Below, one piece after another: positions 42,982-50,829 of a DNA stretch of 64,000 nt (the first letter of the stretch is position 1; every line of letters starts with the position of its first letter). The notes beneath the pieces were generated by a model, which was not told the DNA's origin, did not search any database, and saw only the letters and a list, made by a program, of their open reading frames with translations. Origin of the DNA: Mesoflavibacter sp037029465 (GTDB lineage Bacteria; Bacteroidota; Bacteroidia; Flavobacteriales; Flavobacteriaceae). The position numbers and the translations under genes were made by a program. The stretch spans positions 1 through 64,000 of the forward strand of contig NZ_JAYMEM010000018.1 in assembly GCF_037029465.1 (NCBI RefSeq), in the 5' to 3' direction.

Positions 42982-44598
42982 TTACTCAGCATAACGTTGC
43001 GGTCCGCCACGTCTAATTTCTTCACTTGCAAAAGATTCAAATTTTTCAAAATTAGCTCTAAATGCATTAGCTAATTTAAATGCTGTTTTGTAATATTCTT
43101 TATCATTATTCCATGTTGTTCTTGGGCTTAATACCTCTTTTGGTACTCCAGGACAACTTCTTGGTTGTGCCACACCAAACACAGAATGAATATGGTAATC
43201 GTTATAATTGTATAATCCTAAATCGCCATTTAAAACAGCGTTAATCATAGCTCTTGTGTATTTTAGTTTAATTCTGCTTCCAACACCGTAAGAACCGCCA
43301 GTCCAACCAGTATTAACTAACCAAACATTTACACCAGCTTCTTTCATCTTTTTACTTAACATCTCTGCATATTTTGTAGGATGTAATGGCATAAAAGGAG
43401 CTCCAAAACACGCTGAAAAACTTGGTACTGGCTCAGTAATACCAGCTTCTGTACCTGCTACTTTAGCAGTGTAACCTGATATAAAATGGTAAGCAGCTTG
43501 TGCTGGTGTTAATTTTGAAATTGGAGGCAGTACACCAAAAGCATCTGCTGTTAAGAAAAATATATTTTTTGGGTTTTTACCAATTGATGGTTTTTGAATG
43601 TTATCAATATGATAAATAGGATAACTAACACGTGTGTTTTGTGTGATTGAAGTATCTGCAAAATCTACAACGCCATTATCATCCATAATAACATTTTCTA
43701 AAATTGCACCTCTTTTAATTGCTCTAAAAATATCTGGTTCTTTTTCTTCAGAAAGATCTATCACTTTAGCATAACATCCACCTTCAAAATTAAACACAGA
43801 GTTTTCTGATGTCCAACCGTGCTCATCATCTCCAATTAATTTTCTATTTGGATCTGCAGACAATGTTGTTTTTCCTGTTCCTGATAAACCAAAAAAGATA
43901 GCTGTTTCATCATTTTCTCCTACGTTAGCACTACAGTGCATTGGCAACGTATTTTTAAACACAGGTAAAATAAAGTTTAAAGCAGAAAAAATACCTTTCT
44001 TGATTTCTCCAGTATAACCTGTTCCACCAATTAAGGCTATTTTACGGGTAAAATCTAAAATAGCAAAGTTATGTTGACGTGTTCCATCTACTTCTGGATC
44101 TGCCATAAAACCTGGTGCATTTACAATAGTCCATTCTGGCGAAAAGTCATTTAATTCATCTTCTGTTGGACGTAAAAACATATTGTAAGCAAACATATTG
44201 CTCCAAGGATACTCGTTTATCACACGGATGTTTAATCTATAATTATCATCTGCGCAAGCGTAAGCATCTCTTACAAAAACTTCTTTGTTAGAAAGATAAT
44301 CTGTTACCTTATCATATAGTTTTTGAAATTTATCCGAATCAAAAGGAATGTTAATATCTCCCCACCAAATTCTATCTTCGGTAATACTATCTTTTACAAT
44401 AAAACGATCTTGCGGAGAACGACCTGTAAACTCGCCAGTATTAATTGCTAAAGCTCCAGAAGATGCTTCTACTCCTAACCCTTTTTCTATAGTTACATCA
44501 TGTAATTGATCCGGAGTTAGTTGATATTGTACTTGTGCATTTTTGATTCCGTACTGTTCTAACGAAATCGTTTTCGTGGATTGTGTATGGTTTACCAT
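42982..44598 (-). CDS. pckA: ATP-dependent phosphoenolpyruvate carboxykinase
   Basis: A 538-aa gluconeogenic enzyme converting oxaloacetate and ATP to phosphoenolpyruvate. The kinase loop is FGLSGTGKTTLSADPNRKLIGDDEHGW, and the CSANVGENDETAIFF and GYTGEIKKGIFS regions are present. The frame is open from 44625. I chose the ATG at 44598 (MVNHTQST), because the upstream Met would lie inside the -7 element at 44623-44630. Confidence 0.97.
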   Translation of the reverse strand: MVNHTQSTKTISLEQYGIKNAQVQYQLTPDQLHDVTIEKGLGVEASSGALAINTGEFTGRSPQDRFIVKDSITEDRIWWGDINIPFDSDKFQKLYDKVTDYLSNKEVFVRDAYACADDNYRLNIRVINEYPWSNMFAYNMFLRPTEDELNDFSPEWTIVNAPGFMADPEVDGTRQHNFAILDFTRKIALIGGTGYTGEIKKGIFSALNFILPVFKNTLPMHCSANVGENDETAIFFGLSGTGKTTLSADPNRKLIGDDEHGWTSENSVFNFEGGCYAKVIDLSEEKEPDIFRAIKRGAILENVIMDDNGVVDFADTSITQNTRVSYPIYHIDNIQKPSIGKNPKNIFFLTADAFGVLPPISKLTPAQAAYHFISGYTAKVAGTEAGITEPVPSFSACFGAPFMPLHPTKYAEMLSKKMKEAGVNVWLVNTGWTGGSYGVGSRIKLKYTRAMINAVLNGDLGLYNYNDYHIHSVFGVAQPRSCPGVPKEVLSPRTTWNNDKEYYKTAFKLANAFRANFEKFESFASEEIRRGGPQRYAE

Positions 44599-44622
44599 AA
44601 TTTGTTTGTGTTGTTTAAAGTG

Positions 44623-44630
44623 CAAAGGTA
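44623..44630 (-). promoter_or_regulatory. Predicted -7 element of pckA
   Basis: TACCTTTG on the minus strand matches TAnnTTTG, 25 nt upstream of the chosen ATG. Confidence 0.55.
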
Positions 44631-44664
44631 AAATTTAATATAAATTAACGCTAAGTAAAAGTTG

Positions 44665-45054
44665 TTAATTCTTTTTCAGTTTTAAAAAGTTTATTAACAA
44701 TATAGCCCAAGATGCGATTAATAAAGCGCCTCCAATAGGAGTTATTAAAGCTATTTTTTTGAAATCGAAGCCTGTTAAATCATTTGTAGCAAGACCATAG
44801 ATTGAAGCTGAGAAAAAGATAACACCAACAAGAACTAAATAAAATATTGTTGATTTTGTTTTTACTGAAATCTTCTGGGTTAACCCTATAAATAATAAGA
44901 ATAATGCGTGGTACATTTGGTAACGTACACCAACTTCAAAAGTTTGTAATTGCTCTGCGTCTAAAACTTCCTTTAATCCATGAGCACCAAAAGCACCAAT
45001 TATAACGCTTGTTAAACCTAAAATTGAAGCTAAAATCAGAATTCTTTTATTCAT
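44665..45054 (-). CDS. DUF423 family membrane protein
   Basis: A 129-aa protein with four hydrophobic segments and the signature IGAFGAHGLKEVLD followed by RYQMYHALFLL, which identifies DUF423 (YwdK-like). The role is unknown. A TATTTTTG element (45073-45080) lies just ahead on the same strand. It is not evidently co-transcribed with pckA. Confidence 0.87.
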   Translation of the reverse strand: MNKRILILASILGLTSVIIGAFGAHGLKEVLDAEQLQTFEVGVRYQMYHALFLLFIGLTQKISVKTKSTIFYLVLVGVIFFSASIYGLATNDLTGFDFKKIALITPIGGALLIASWAILLINFLKLKKN

Positions 45055-45163
45055 AATAATTTAATCTTAACACAAAAATACAGTAAGTATTTATTAAATT
45101 CGTATAAAAATATAAGATACTTTAAAAATATTACATAAAAATTAAAATTCTTTTATAGCCTTT

Positions 45164-46528
45164 ATGCGACATATATTAGTTATAGGTTCCGGAAAATCAA
45201 CCTCTTACTTATTCAAATATTTATTAGAACAATCTGAAACTGAAAATCTGCACATTACCGTTGGTGATTTAGACATTGAAAATGCTAAAAAAATGATTGG
45301 TAATCACAAAAACGCTACAGCAATAGCTTTAAATGTTTTTGACAAAAACTCAAGAGAAGACGCTGTTAAAAAAGCAGATATTGTTATCTCTATGCTACCT
45401 GCTAGATTTCATATTGAAGTTGCTAAAGATTGTGTGACCTACGGTAAAAATATGGTTACAGCATCTTACATAAGTGACGAGATGCAAGCTTTAGACCAAC
45501 AAGTTAAGGATAAAGGTTTAGTTTTTATGAACGAAATTGGTGTAGATCCTGGTATTGACCACATGAGTGCTATGCAAGTGATAGACCGTATTCGTGGTAA
45601 TGGCGGAAAAATGATACTATTTGAATCGTTTTGTGGTGGACTTGTAGCTCCTGAAAGTGATAACAACCTTTGGAACTATAAATTTACTTGGAACCCAAGA
45701 AATGTTGTTGTTGCAGGACAAGGTGGCGCAGCAAAATTTCTTCAAGAAAACACTTATAAATATATTCCTTACCACAGACTATTTAGACGTACCGAATTTT
45801 TAGAAGTTGAAGGTTTTGGACGCTTTGAAGCTTATGCTAACCGCGATTCTTTAAAATATCAAAACGTTTACGGATTAGATAATATTAGGACATTATACAG
45901 AGGTACAATGCGTCGTGTAGGATTTTCTCGTGCTTGGCAAGCTTTTGTTTTATTAGGTATGACAGACGATAGTTACACCATAGATGATAGTGAAAACATG
46001 AGTTATCGCGACTTTGTAAATTCATTTTTACCTTACAGTCCAACAGACTCTGTGGAGCTTAAATTTAGACATGCATTAAAAATTGATCAAGACGATATGG
46101 TTTGGGATAAGTTTGTAGAGCTTGATATTTTCAACCCAAATAAAATGGTAGAACTTAAAAAAGGAACTCCAGCTCAAATCCTTCAAAAAATATTAATGGA
46201 TAGCTGGACACTAGCACAAGAAGACAAAGATATGCTAGTGATGTATCACAAATTTGGATACGAGTTAGATGGTAAAAAACACCAAATAGACTCGACTATG
46301 GTTTGTTTAGGTGAAGACCAAACCTATACAGCTATGGCAAAAACTGTAGGACTACCTGTCGCTATAGCTACAATAGCTATATTAAATAAAAAAATTACTA
46401 CACCTGGAGTACAACTACCTATAAACAAAGAAGTGTACACACCTATTCTTAACGAGTTAGAAAACTACGGTATTATTTTTAAAGAAACCGAAGTACCTTA
46501 TTTAGGGTATAACCCGTTAAATATTTAA
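45164..46528 (+). CDS. Saccharopine dehydrogenase-like protein
   Basis: A 454-aa Rossmann protein (HILVIGSGKSTSYLFKYLLE, DIVISMLPARFHIEVAKDC, MNEIGVDPGIDHM). This matches the saccharopine dehydrogenase (glutamate-forming) fold, which in lysine breakdown releases glutamate and aminoadipate semialdehyde. The NADP-type specificity is not determined. The neighbouring Lrp-type regulator suggests amino-acid-responsive control. Repeat copy D separates the two. Confidence 0.88.
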   Translation: MRHILVIGSGKSTSYLFKYLLEQSETENLHITVGDLDIENAKKMIGNHKNATAIALNVFDKNSREDAVKKADIVISMLPARFHIEVAKDCVTYGKNMVTASYISDEMQALDQQVKDKGLVFMNEIGVDPGIDHMSAMQVIDRIRGNGGKMILFESFCGGLVAPESDNNLWNYKFTWNPRNVVVAGQGGAAKFLQENTYKYIPYHRLFRRTEFLEVEGFGRFEAYANRDSLKYQNVYGLDNIRTLYRGTMRRVGFSRAWQAFVLLGMTDDSYTIDDSENMSYRDFVNSFLPYSPTDSVELKFRHALKIDQDDMVWDKFVELDIFNPNKMVELKKGTPAQILQKILMDSWTLAQEDKDMLVMYHKFGYELDGKKHQIDSTMVCLGEDQTYTAMAKTVGLPVAIATIAILNKKITTPGVQLPINKEVYTPILNELENYGIIFKETEVPYLGYNPLNI

Positions 46529-46537
46529 TATTATATA

Positions 46538-46656
46538 GCGTTTCCGTACCGACATGTTCGGTACGGTCGGGCTAGGAATTTATACTGAGCGGAGTCGAAG
46601 TATTGCAATTCCTCGCTCGTACCTCGCTGCGGGATTTTCATTACTATCCCTAACGC
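46538..46656 (-). repeat. Intergenic repeat, family 1 copy D (inverted orientation)
   Basis: A 119-bp element that on the minus strand starts GCGTTAGGGAT and ends GGAAACGC. Its right part has a 9-bp hairpin CCGTACCGA/TCGGTACGG (46544-46566), and it shares ACTGAGCGGAGTCGAAGT with copy B. It sits upstream of the Lrp-type gene. Confidence 0.75.
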
Positions 46657-46742
46657 ACTTACCAAAGGTAAATACACAAAATAAAGTTTTAGTTTAAAAC
46701 AAAATACTTACTTTTATCTTTTAAACTATAAGCTTAAATCTT

Positions 46743-47213
46743 TTGAAAACTTCAAATAACAACCTTATCATAGACGGTATTGATAAAAAAATACTTCGTG
46801 CACTTATGGAAGACGCACGTACACCAGTATTAGAAATTGCTAGACAAGTTGGTATTTCTGGTGCAGCAATACACCAACGTTTGCGTAAGCTAGAAAAATC
46901 TAAACTTATTGCAGGCTCTAAGTTTGTAATCAATCCGCAAGTCTTAGGCTATACTACTATGGCGTTTGTTGGTATTTATTTGGACAAAGCTATTAGTAAT
47001 CCACAAGCTGTAAAACAATTACAAAAAATACCTGAAGTATTAGAATGTCATTACACAACCGGTAACTGGAGTATTTTAATTAAGATTCTTTGTAAAGACA
47101 ACTCGCATTTAATGCACTTACTAAATAGTCAAATTCAATCTATAGAAGGTGTTTCTAGAACAGAAACATTTATTTCTTTAGATCAACAGATTGAAAGACA
47201 AATTAAAATATAA
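46743..47213 (+). CDS. Lrp/AsnC-family transcriptional regulator
   Basis: A 156-aa regulator. It has an N-terminal AsnC-type helix-turn-helix (IDGIDKKILRALMEDARTPVLEIARQVGISGAAIHQRLRKLE) and a C-terminal RAM effector-binding domain ending ISLDQQIERQIKI. The only start preceding the helix-turn-helix is TTG at 46743. The frame is closed by a stop at 46722, and the first ATG is already in helix two. The neighbouring saccharopine dehydrogenase gene suggests lysine or another amino acid as effector. Confidence 0.92.
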   Translation: MKTSNNNLIIDGIDKKILRALMEDARTPVLEIARQVGISGAAIHQRLRKLEKSKLIAGSKFVINPQVLGYTTMAFVGIYLDKAISNPQAVKQLQKIPEVLECHYTTGNWSILIKILCKDNSHLMHLLNSQIQSIEGVSRTETFISLDQQIERQIKI

Positions 47214-47241
47214 AACAATACAATTTTAGAGTAAAGAGAAT

Positions 47242-47283
47242 AAAAAAACACCTTAAAAAATTAAATTTTTAAGGTGTTTTTTT
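47242..47283. terminator. Terminator after the Lrp-type gene
   Basis: The near-palindrome has an 18-nt left arm (47242-47259) and an 18-nt right arm (47266-47283), AT-rich with a GGTG/CACC centre, plus A and T tails. It abuts repeat copy C. Confidence 0.85.
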
Positions 47284-47380
47284 GCGTTAAGGATTAAGCA
47301 ACTGTCGGAGCACATCTATGATTGCGACTTGCGAAAGCCTGACGCACTTTTGCCATTAAAAGCAAAAGTGGGTAACGCCC
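47284..47380 (+). repeat. Intergenic repeat, family 1 copy C
   Basis: A 95-bp core beginning GCGTTAAGGAT and ending GGGTAACGCCC, containing AAAGCCTGACGCAC (copy B has CAGCCTGACCGC at the equivalent place) and the hairpin CTTTTGC/GCAAAAG. It is placed between convergent genes. Confidence 0.78.
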
Positions 47381-47390
47381 AAATAATAAT

Positions 47391-48098
47391 TTAGTCTCTT
47401 GACATAAATATTTGAAGTATATACCAAAATAATAACATTACTGAAGCAAATATACCTAAGGCTGCTCCTACGTACTGATCTCCAGTATATTCATATTTTA
47501 CTTTAGATGTTTGATACAAAATTGCTGCTCCAGCAAACACAACCATTCCTACAGAAAACCATAACCCTAAATCAAAACCAAAAATAGTTCCTGCAACGAT
47601 TAATCCAATTGCAATAAAGCTTCCTATAACCAAACCTGTTTTAAGGAAAGAAAAATTCTTATTTGTCATAAATACAGTAGCTGTCAAACCTGCAAAAAGA
47701 CAAAGTGTAATTATTGCAGCTTGGGTTAACATTTCTGTCCCTGTAGAATGATATGCTGCAAAATATATCATCGGTAAAAAGATGATTGCTTCTAAAAGTA
47801 CATATAGTCCTAATCCTAAGTATTGGGTTTGTTTTGAAGGATCATGAGCAAGTTTATCTGCCATACTACTTCCAAACCAAAAAAGACCTAAAACTATTAA
47901 CCAAGAAAAGCCACTTCCTAGCATAAGGTTTATTAATGAGACAACTACATCTTCAAACATACCTATAAAGATATACTCGAGTAATACAAAACCTAAAATT
48001 GCAAATGCAACGTGAGTATAGGTCTTGCGATAAAAAACAGCTTTTTCACTATCTTCTAAATTGCCAACTAATATTGGACCTTGAATTTGATTTTCCAT
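47391..48098 (-). CDS. Bax inhibitor-1/YccA-family membrane protein
   Basis: A 235-aa protein with seven hydrophobic segments of the BI-1 family (FYRKTYTHVAFAILGFVLLEY at the N-terminus, GLTATVFMTNKNFSFLK in the middle). YccA-type relatives interact with membrane proteases, and others act as calcium-leak channels. The role here is unknown. It ends 11 bp after repeat copy C. Confidence 0.87.
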   Translation of the reverse strand: MENQIQGPILVGNLEDSEKAVFYRKTYTHVAFAILGFVLLEYIFIGMFEDVVVSLINLMLGSGFSWLIVLGLFWFGSSMADKLAHDPSKQTQYLGLGLYVLLEAIIFLPMIYFAAYHSTGTEMLTQAAIITLCLFAGLTATVFMTNKNFSFLKTGLVIGSFIAIGLIVAGTIFGFDLGLWFSVGMVVFAGAAILYQTSKVKYEYTGDQYVGAALGIFASVMLLFWYILQIFMSRD

Positions 48099-48139
48099 AT
48101 AAAAATTATTGTTTAATTAGGTTTTAAATATAAACATAA

Positions 48140-48169
48140 AAGCCGAAGAAAAAACTATTTCTTCGGCTT
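48140..48169 (-). terminator. Terminator after the zinc metallopeptidase gene
   Basis: A 12-bp stem AAGCCGAAGAAA/TTTCTTCGGCTT with a 6-nt loop, downstream of the stop at 48192 and before the BI-1 gene. Confidence 0.8.
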
Positions 48170-48191
48170 GATTTATATTAAAAATAGATAT

Positions 48192-48902
48192 TTAATCTCT
48201 GCTTAAAAAGACTTGCATTCCCCAATAAATTAAAGAGGCTAACGCACCAATTGCTGCTACTAAATAGGTTCTTGCAGCCCATTTTAAAGCGTCTTCACTA
48301 CCCTTATATTCTTCTGGTGTTACCATATTTTTAGCTTTTAACCAAGCTAATGCACGGTTACTTGCATCATACTCTACTGGTAAAGTGATAAAACTGAAAA
48401 GTGTTGCAAATCCCATCATTATTAATCCAGCTAACGCAATATAAAAACCGCTACCTCCTAAGATATTTCCTGCCATTAATACAATACCGCCAATAATAAC
48501 CCATTGTGACATACTTGAAGTTACTTGAACAATTGGCACTAATTTAGAACGCATAGTTAAATATTGATACGCTGTTGCGTGTTGTACTGCATGTCCAACT
48601 TCGTGAGCAGCAACTGCTGCAGCTGCTGCGTTGGCTTGATTGTAAACGACTTCACTTAAATTAACAGTTTTATTTACCGGATTGTAATGATCGGTTAATT
48701 GACCTCTTGTAGAAATAACTTTTACATCTTGTATGCCATGATCGGCTAGCATTTTTTCTGCTATTTGAGCGCCTGTCATTCCGTTGCGCAAATGCACTTT
48801 AGAGTAATGTGCAAATTTTCTTTTTAGTTGACTACTTACTAATGTACTTATTAAAGCAATCGCACCAATTAATATGTAATATCCTATATATCCTGTAAAC
48901 AT
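48192..48902 (-). CDS. YugP-type zinc metallopeptidase
   Basis: A 236-aa membrane protein with a zinc motif H100-E101-V-G-H104 (AAHEVGHAVQHA) and several hydrophobic segments. It matches the YugP/DUF family of neutral zinc metallopeptidases by GYIGYYILIGAIALISTLVSSQLKRKF and AGNILGGSGFYIAL. Substrates are unknown. Upstream genes are not close (95 nt to alanine dehydrogenase). Confidence 0.88.
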   Translation of the reverse strand: MFTGYIGYYILIGAIALISTLVSSQLKRKFAHYSKVHLRNGMTGAQIAEKMLADHGIQDVKVISTRGQLTDHYNPVNKTVNLSEVVYNQANAAAAAVAAHEVGHAVQHATAYQYLTMRSKLVPIVQVTSSMSQWVIIGGIVLMAGNILGGSGFYIALAGLIMMGFATLFSFITLPVEYDASNRALAWLKAKNMVTPEEYKGSEDALKWAARTYLVAAIGALASLIYWGMQVFLSRD

Positions 48903-48996
48903 GTTTTTCTCTTTTAATGTTAATGACTTAAATATAACAAAAAGTAAGCCATTTTGATGTTAAGAAATTTTGTCAGAAAAACAATGTCAGTTATTT

Positions 48997-50097
48997 TCAA
49001 ACTGCATCAACAGACCAATTAAAAGCTTCTGCAATTTCTTGATAAACAATTTTTCCGTTAACAACATTTAATCCTTTTGCTAACATTTTATCGTTTTCGC
49101 AAGCTTTTTTCCAACCTTGATTGGCTAATCTTAACACGTAAGGTAGAGTAACGTTTGTTAAAGCTAAAGTTGATGTATATGGCACTGCACCTGGCATGTT
49201 TGCGACGCAGTAATGCACAACATCATCAATTATGTAAGTTGGATCTTCATGTGTTGTTGGTTTAGTCGTCTCTACACAACCTCCTTGGTCTACTGCAACA
49301 TCTACAATAACTGTACCTGGACGCATTTCTTTTAGCATATCTCTAGTAATTAAGTTTGGTGCTTTTGCGCCTTTTAGCAAAACACCACCAACAATTAAAT
49401 CGTGGTCTTTTATACGTTTTCTTATATTAAATTCGCTAGAAAACTCTGTAACCACATGATTTGGCATTACATCGTTCACATAACGTAATTGCTTCATGTT
49501 TATATCCATAATGGTTACGTGCGCACCTAATCCTGCAGCCATTTTTGCGGCTTGTATCCCAACAGTACCTGCGCCAAGAACTAAGACTCTTCCTGGTGGC
49601 ACGCCTGGTACGCCACCTAAAAGTACACCACGACCTTTAATTGGTTTTTCTAAATATTTAGCACCTTGTTGTATTGCCATACGTCCTGCCACTTCAGACA
49701 TTGGCGTTAATAAAGGTAATGTTCCGTCGGTATCTTCTACGGTTTCGTAAGCAATACAAACCGCTTCGCTTTTTAACATAGCTTTAGTCAGTGCTTCACT
49801 TGACGCAAAATGAAAATAAGTAAATACCACATGATGCGATTTTATAAGCGGATACTCTTCTGCAATTGGCTCTTTAACCTTAACAATCATATCACTTGAA
49901 GCATAAACTTCTTCAATACTATCTAAAATTGTTGCACCAACATCTTTGTAATCTTGATCAAAAAAACCGCTACCAAAACCAGCATCTTTTTGCACATAAA
50001 CAGTGTGATTGTTCTTAGTTAATTCGAAAACTCCAGCTGGTGTCATACCTACTCTATTTTCGTTGTTTTTGATTTCCTTTGGAATACCGATTTTCAT
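48997..50097 (-). CDS. ald: Alanine dehydrogenase
   Basis: A 366-aa NAD-dependent enzyme that interconverts alanine with pyruvate and ammonia. The N-terminal half holds MKIGIPKEIKNNENRVGMTP, KVKEPIAEEYPLI and the HVVFTYFHFA segment with the catalytic His. The Rossmann motif VLGAGTVGIQAAKMAAGLGAHV is followed by VDVAVDQGGCVETTKPTTHEDP. It runs as a single gene. The nearby Lrp-type gene is 1.8 kb away, and a regulatory link is only possible. Confidence 0.95.
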   Translation of the reverse strand: MKIGIPKEIKNNENRVGMTPAGVFELTKNNHTVYVQKDAGFGSGFFDQDYKDVGATILDSIEEVYASSDMIVKVKEPIAEEYPLIKSHHVVFTYFHFASSEALTKAMLKSEAVCIAYETVEDTDGTLPLLTPMSEVAGRMAIQQGAKYLEKPIKGRGVLLGGVPGVPPGRVLVLGAGTVGIQAAKMAAGLGAHVTIMDINMKQLRYVNDVMPNHVVTEFSSEFNIRKRIKDHDLIVGGVLLKGAKAPNLITRDMLKEMRPGTVIVDVAVDQGGCVETTKPTTHEDPTYIIDDVVHYCVANMPGAVPYTSTLALTNVTLPYVLRLANQGWKKACENDKMLAKGLNVVNGKIVYQEIAEAFNWSVDAV

Positions 50098-50235
50098 TTT
50101 CTATTGAATTTGTAGATTATAGCTTTTGAAAATTACAATGAAATTTTTAGCTATCCCAAAGAGAATGATGTATTTATAGGGTTTTTATGGAATTGATATT
50201 TTGAAGGATTTATTTTGAAAAATTAGCATTTTTTG

Positions 50236-50342
50236 TTCTCGATACAACGCTCCTTTCATCGCGTCACTCGAACTGACATATTGTAAATATAGTTCTCGTC
50301 ACTTCGAGTGATTTGTGAGGCACGAGCAAATTGTATCGAGAA
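50236..50342 (+). repeat. 107-bp palindromic repeat, left copy (5' of the GIY-YIG gene)
   Basis: The element opens TTCTCGATACAA and closes with its exact reverse complement TTGTATCGAGAA. Inside is a second inverted pair TCACTCGAA/TTCGAGTGA (50264-50272 and 50303-50311). It ends 18 nt before the nuclease ATG. It is near-identical to the right copy in its first 42 bases, with one change. Confidence 0.9.
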
Positions 50343-50360
50343 GTTTTATATCTTTTAATC

Positions 50361-50648
50361 ATGAAAATCTCATATGTATATATTTTGAAATGTTCTGATA
50401 ACACCTACTATACAGGTATTACTTCTAATTTAGAACGACGGATTATTGAGCATAAGCTTGGAAAACATATTGAAAGTTACACCTATAAACGAAGACCTAT
50501 CGAACTTATGTTTTATGCTGAATTCACTGATATAAGTATAGCAATTCAAACTGAAAAGCAAATTAAAAAATGGTCTAAAGCAAAAAAAGAAGCATTGATT
50601 AATGATGAATTTGATAAGCTTCCTAATTTGGCTAAAAAGAAATTTTAA
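50361..50648 (+). CDS. GIY-YIG nuclease domain protein (YhbQ/UPF0213 type)
   Basis: A 95-aa single-domain endonuclease-like protein. It has the motif YVYILKCSDNTYYTGITSN (YVY at 5-7, YTG at 17-19), followed by R26, H31 and metal-binding Glu65 in AIQTEKQIKKW. I start at the ATG 50361. The in-frame TTG at 50331 lies inside the left repeat. Two 107-bp repeats flank the gene in direct orientation, so the block 50236-50763 looks like one transposable or homing-type unit. Activity and target are unknown. Confidence 0.88.
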   Translation: MKISYVYILKCSDNTYYTGITSNLERRIIEHKLGKHIESYTYKRRPIELMFYAEFTDISIAIQTEKQIKKWSKAKKEALINDEFDKLPNLAKKKF

Positions 50649-50656
50649 ATAATTAG

Positions 50657-50763
50657 TTCTCGATACAACGCTCCTTTCGTCGCGTCACTCGAACTGACGT
50701 GTTAGAATTAAAAGTATCTTCACTTCGAGTGATTTGTGAAGTATGAGCAAATTGTATTGGGAA
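50657..50763 (+). repeat. 107-bp palindromic repeat, right copy (3' of the GIY-YIG gene)
   Basis: Same length and order as the left copy. The left end TTCTCGATACAA is unchanged. The right end has decayed to TTGTATTGGGAA, with two changes. It starts 8 nt after the nuclease stop codon. The central 20-25 bases differ more. Confidence 0.88.
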
Positions 50764-50767
50764 GCAT

Positions 50768-50797
50768 AAAAAAAGCCTTCAAAAATTATTGAAGGCT
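50768..50797 (-). terminator. Terminator of leuS
   Basis: On the minus strand AGCCTTCAA pairs with TTGAAGGCT around a 6-nt loop, followed by a T run, 30 nt beyond the leuS stop. Confidence 0.8.
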
Positions 50798-50829
50798 ATT
50801 GTTTATAAAATGTTATTTTATTTAGGTTT

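Noticed and set aside
50236..50763. Possible CRISPR-like array
   Set aside because: Only two repeats of 107 bp flank one gene. There are no regular short spacers and no cas genes.
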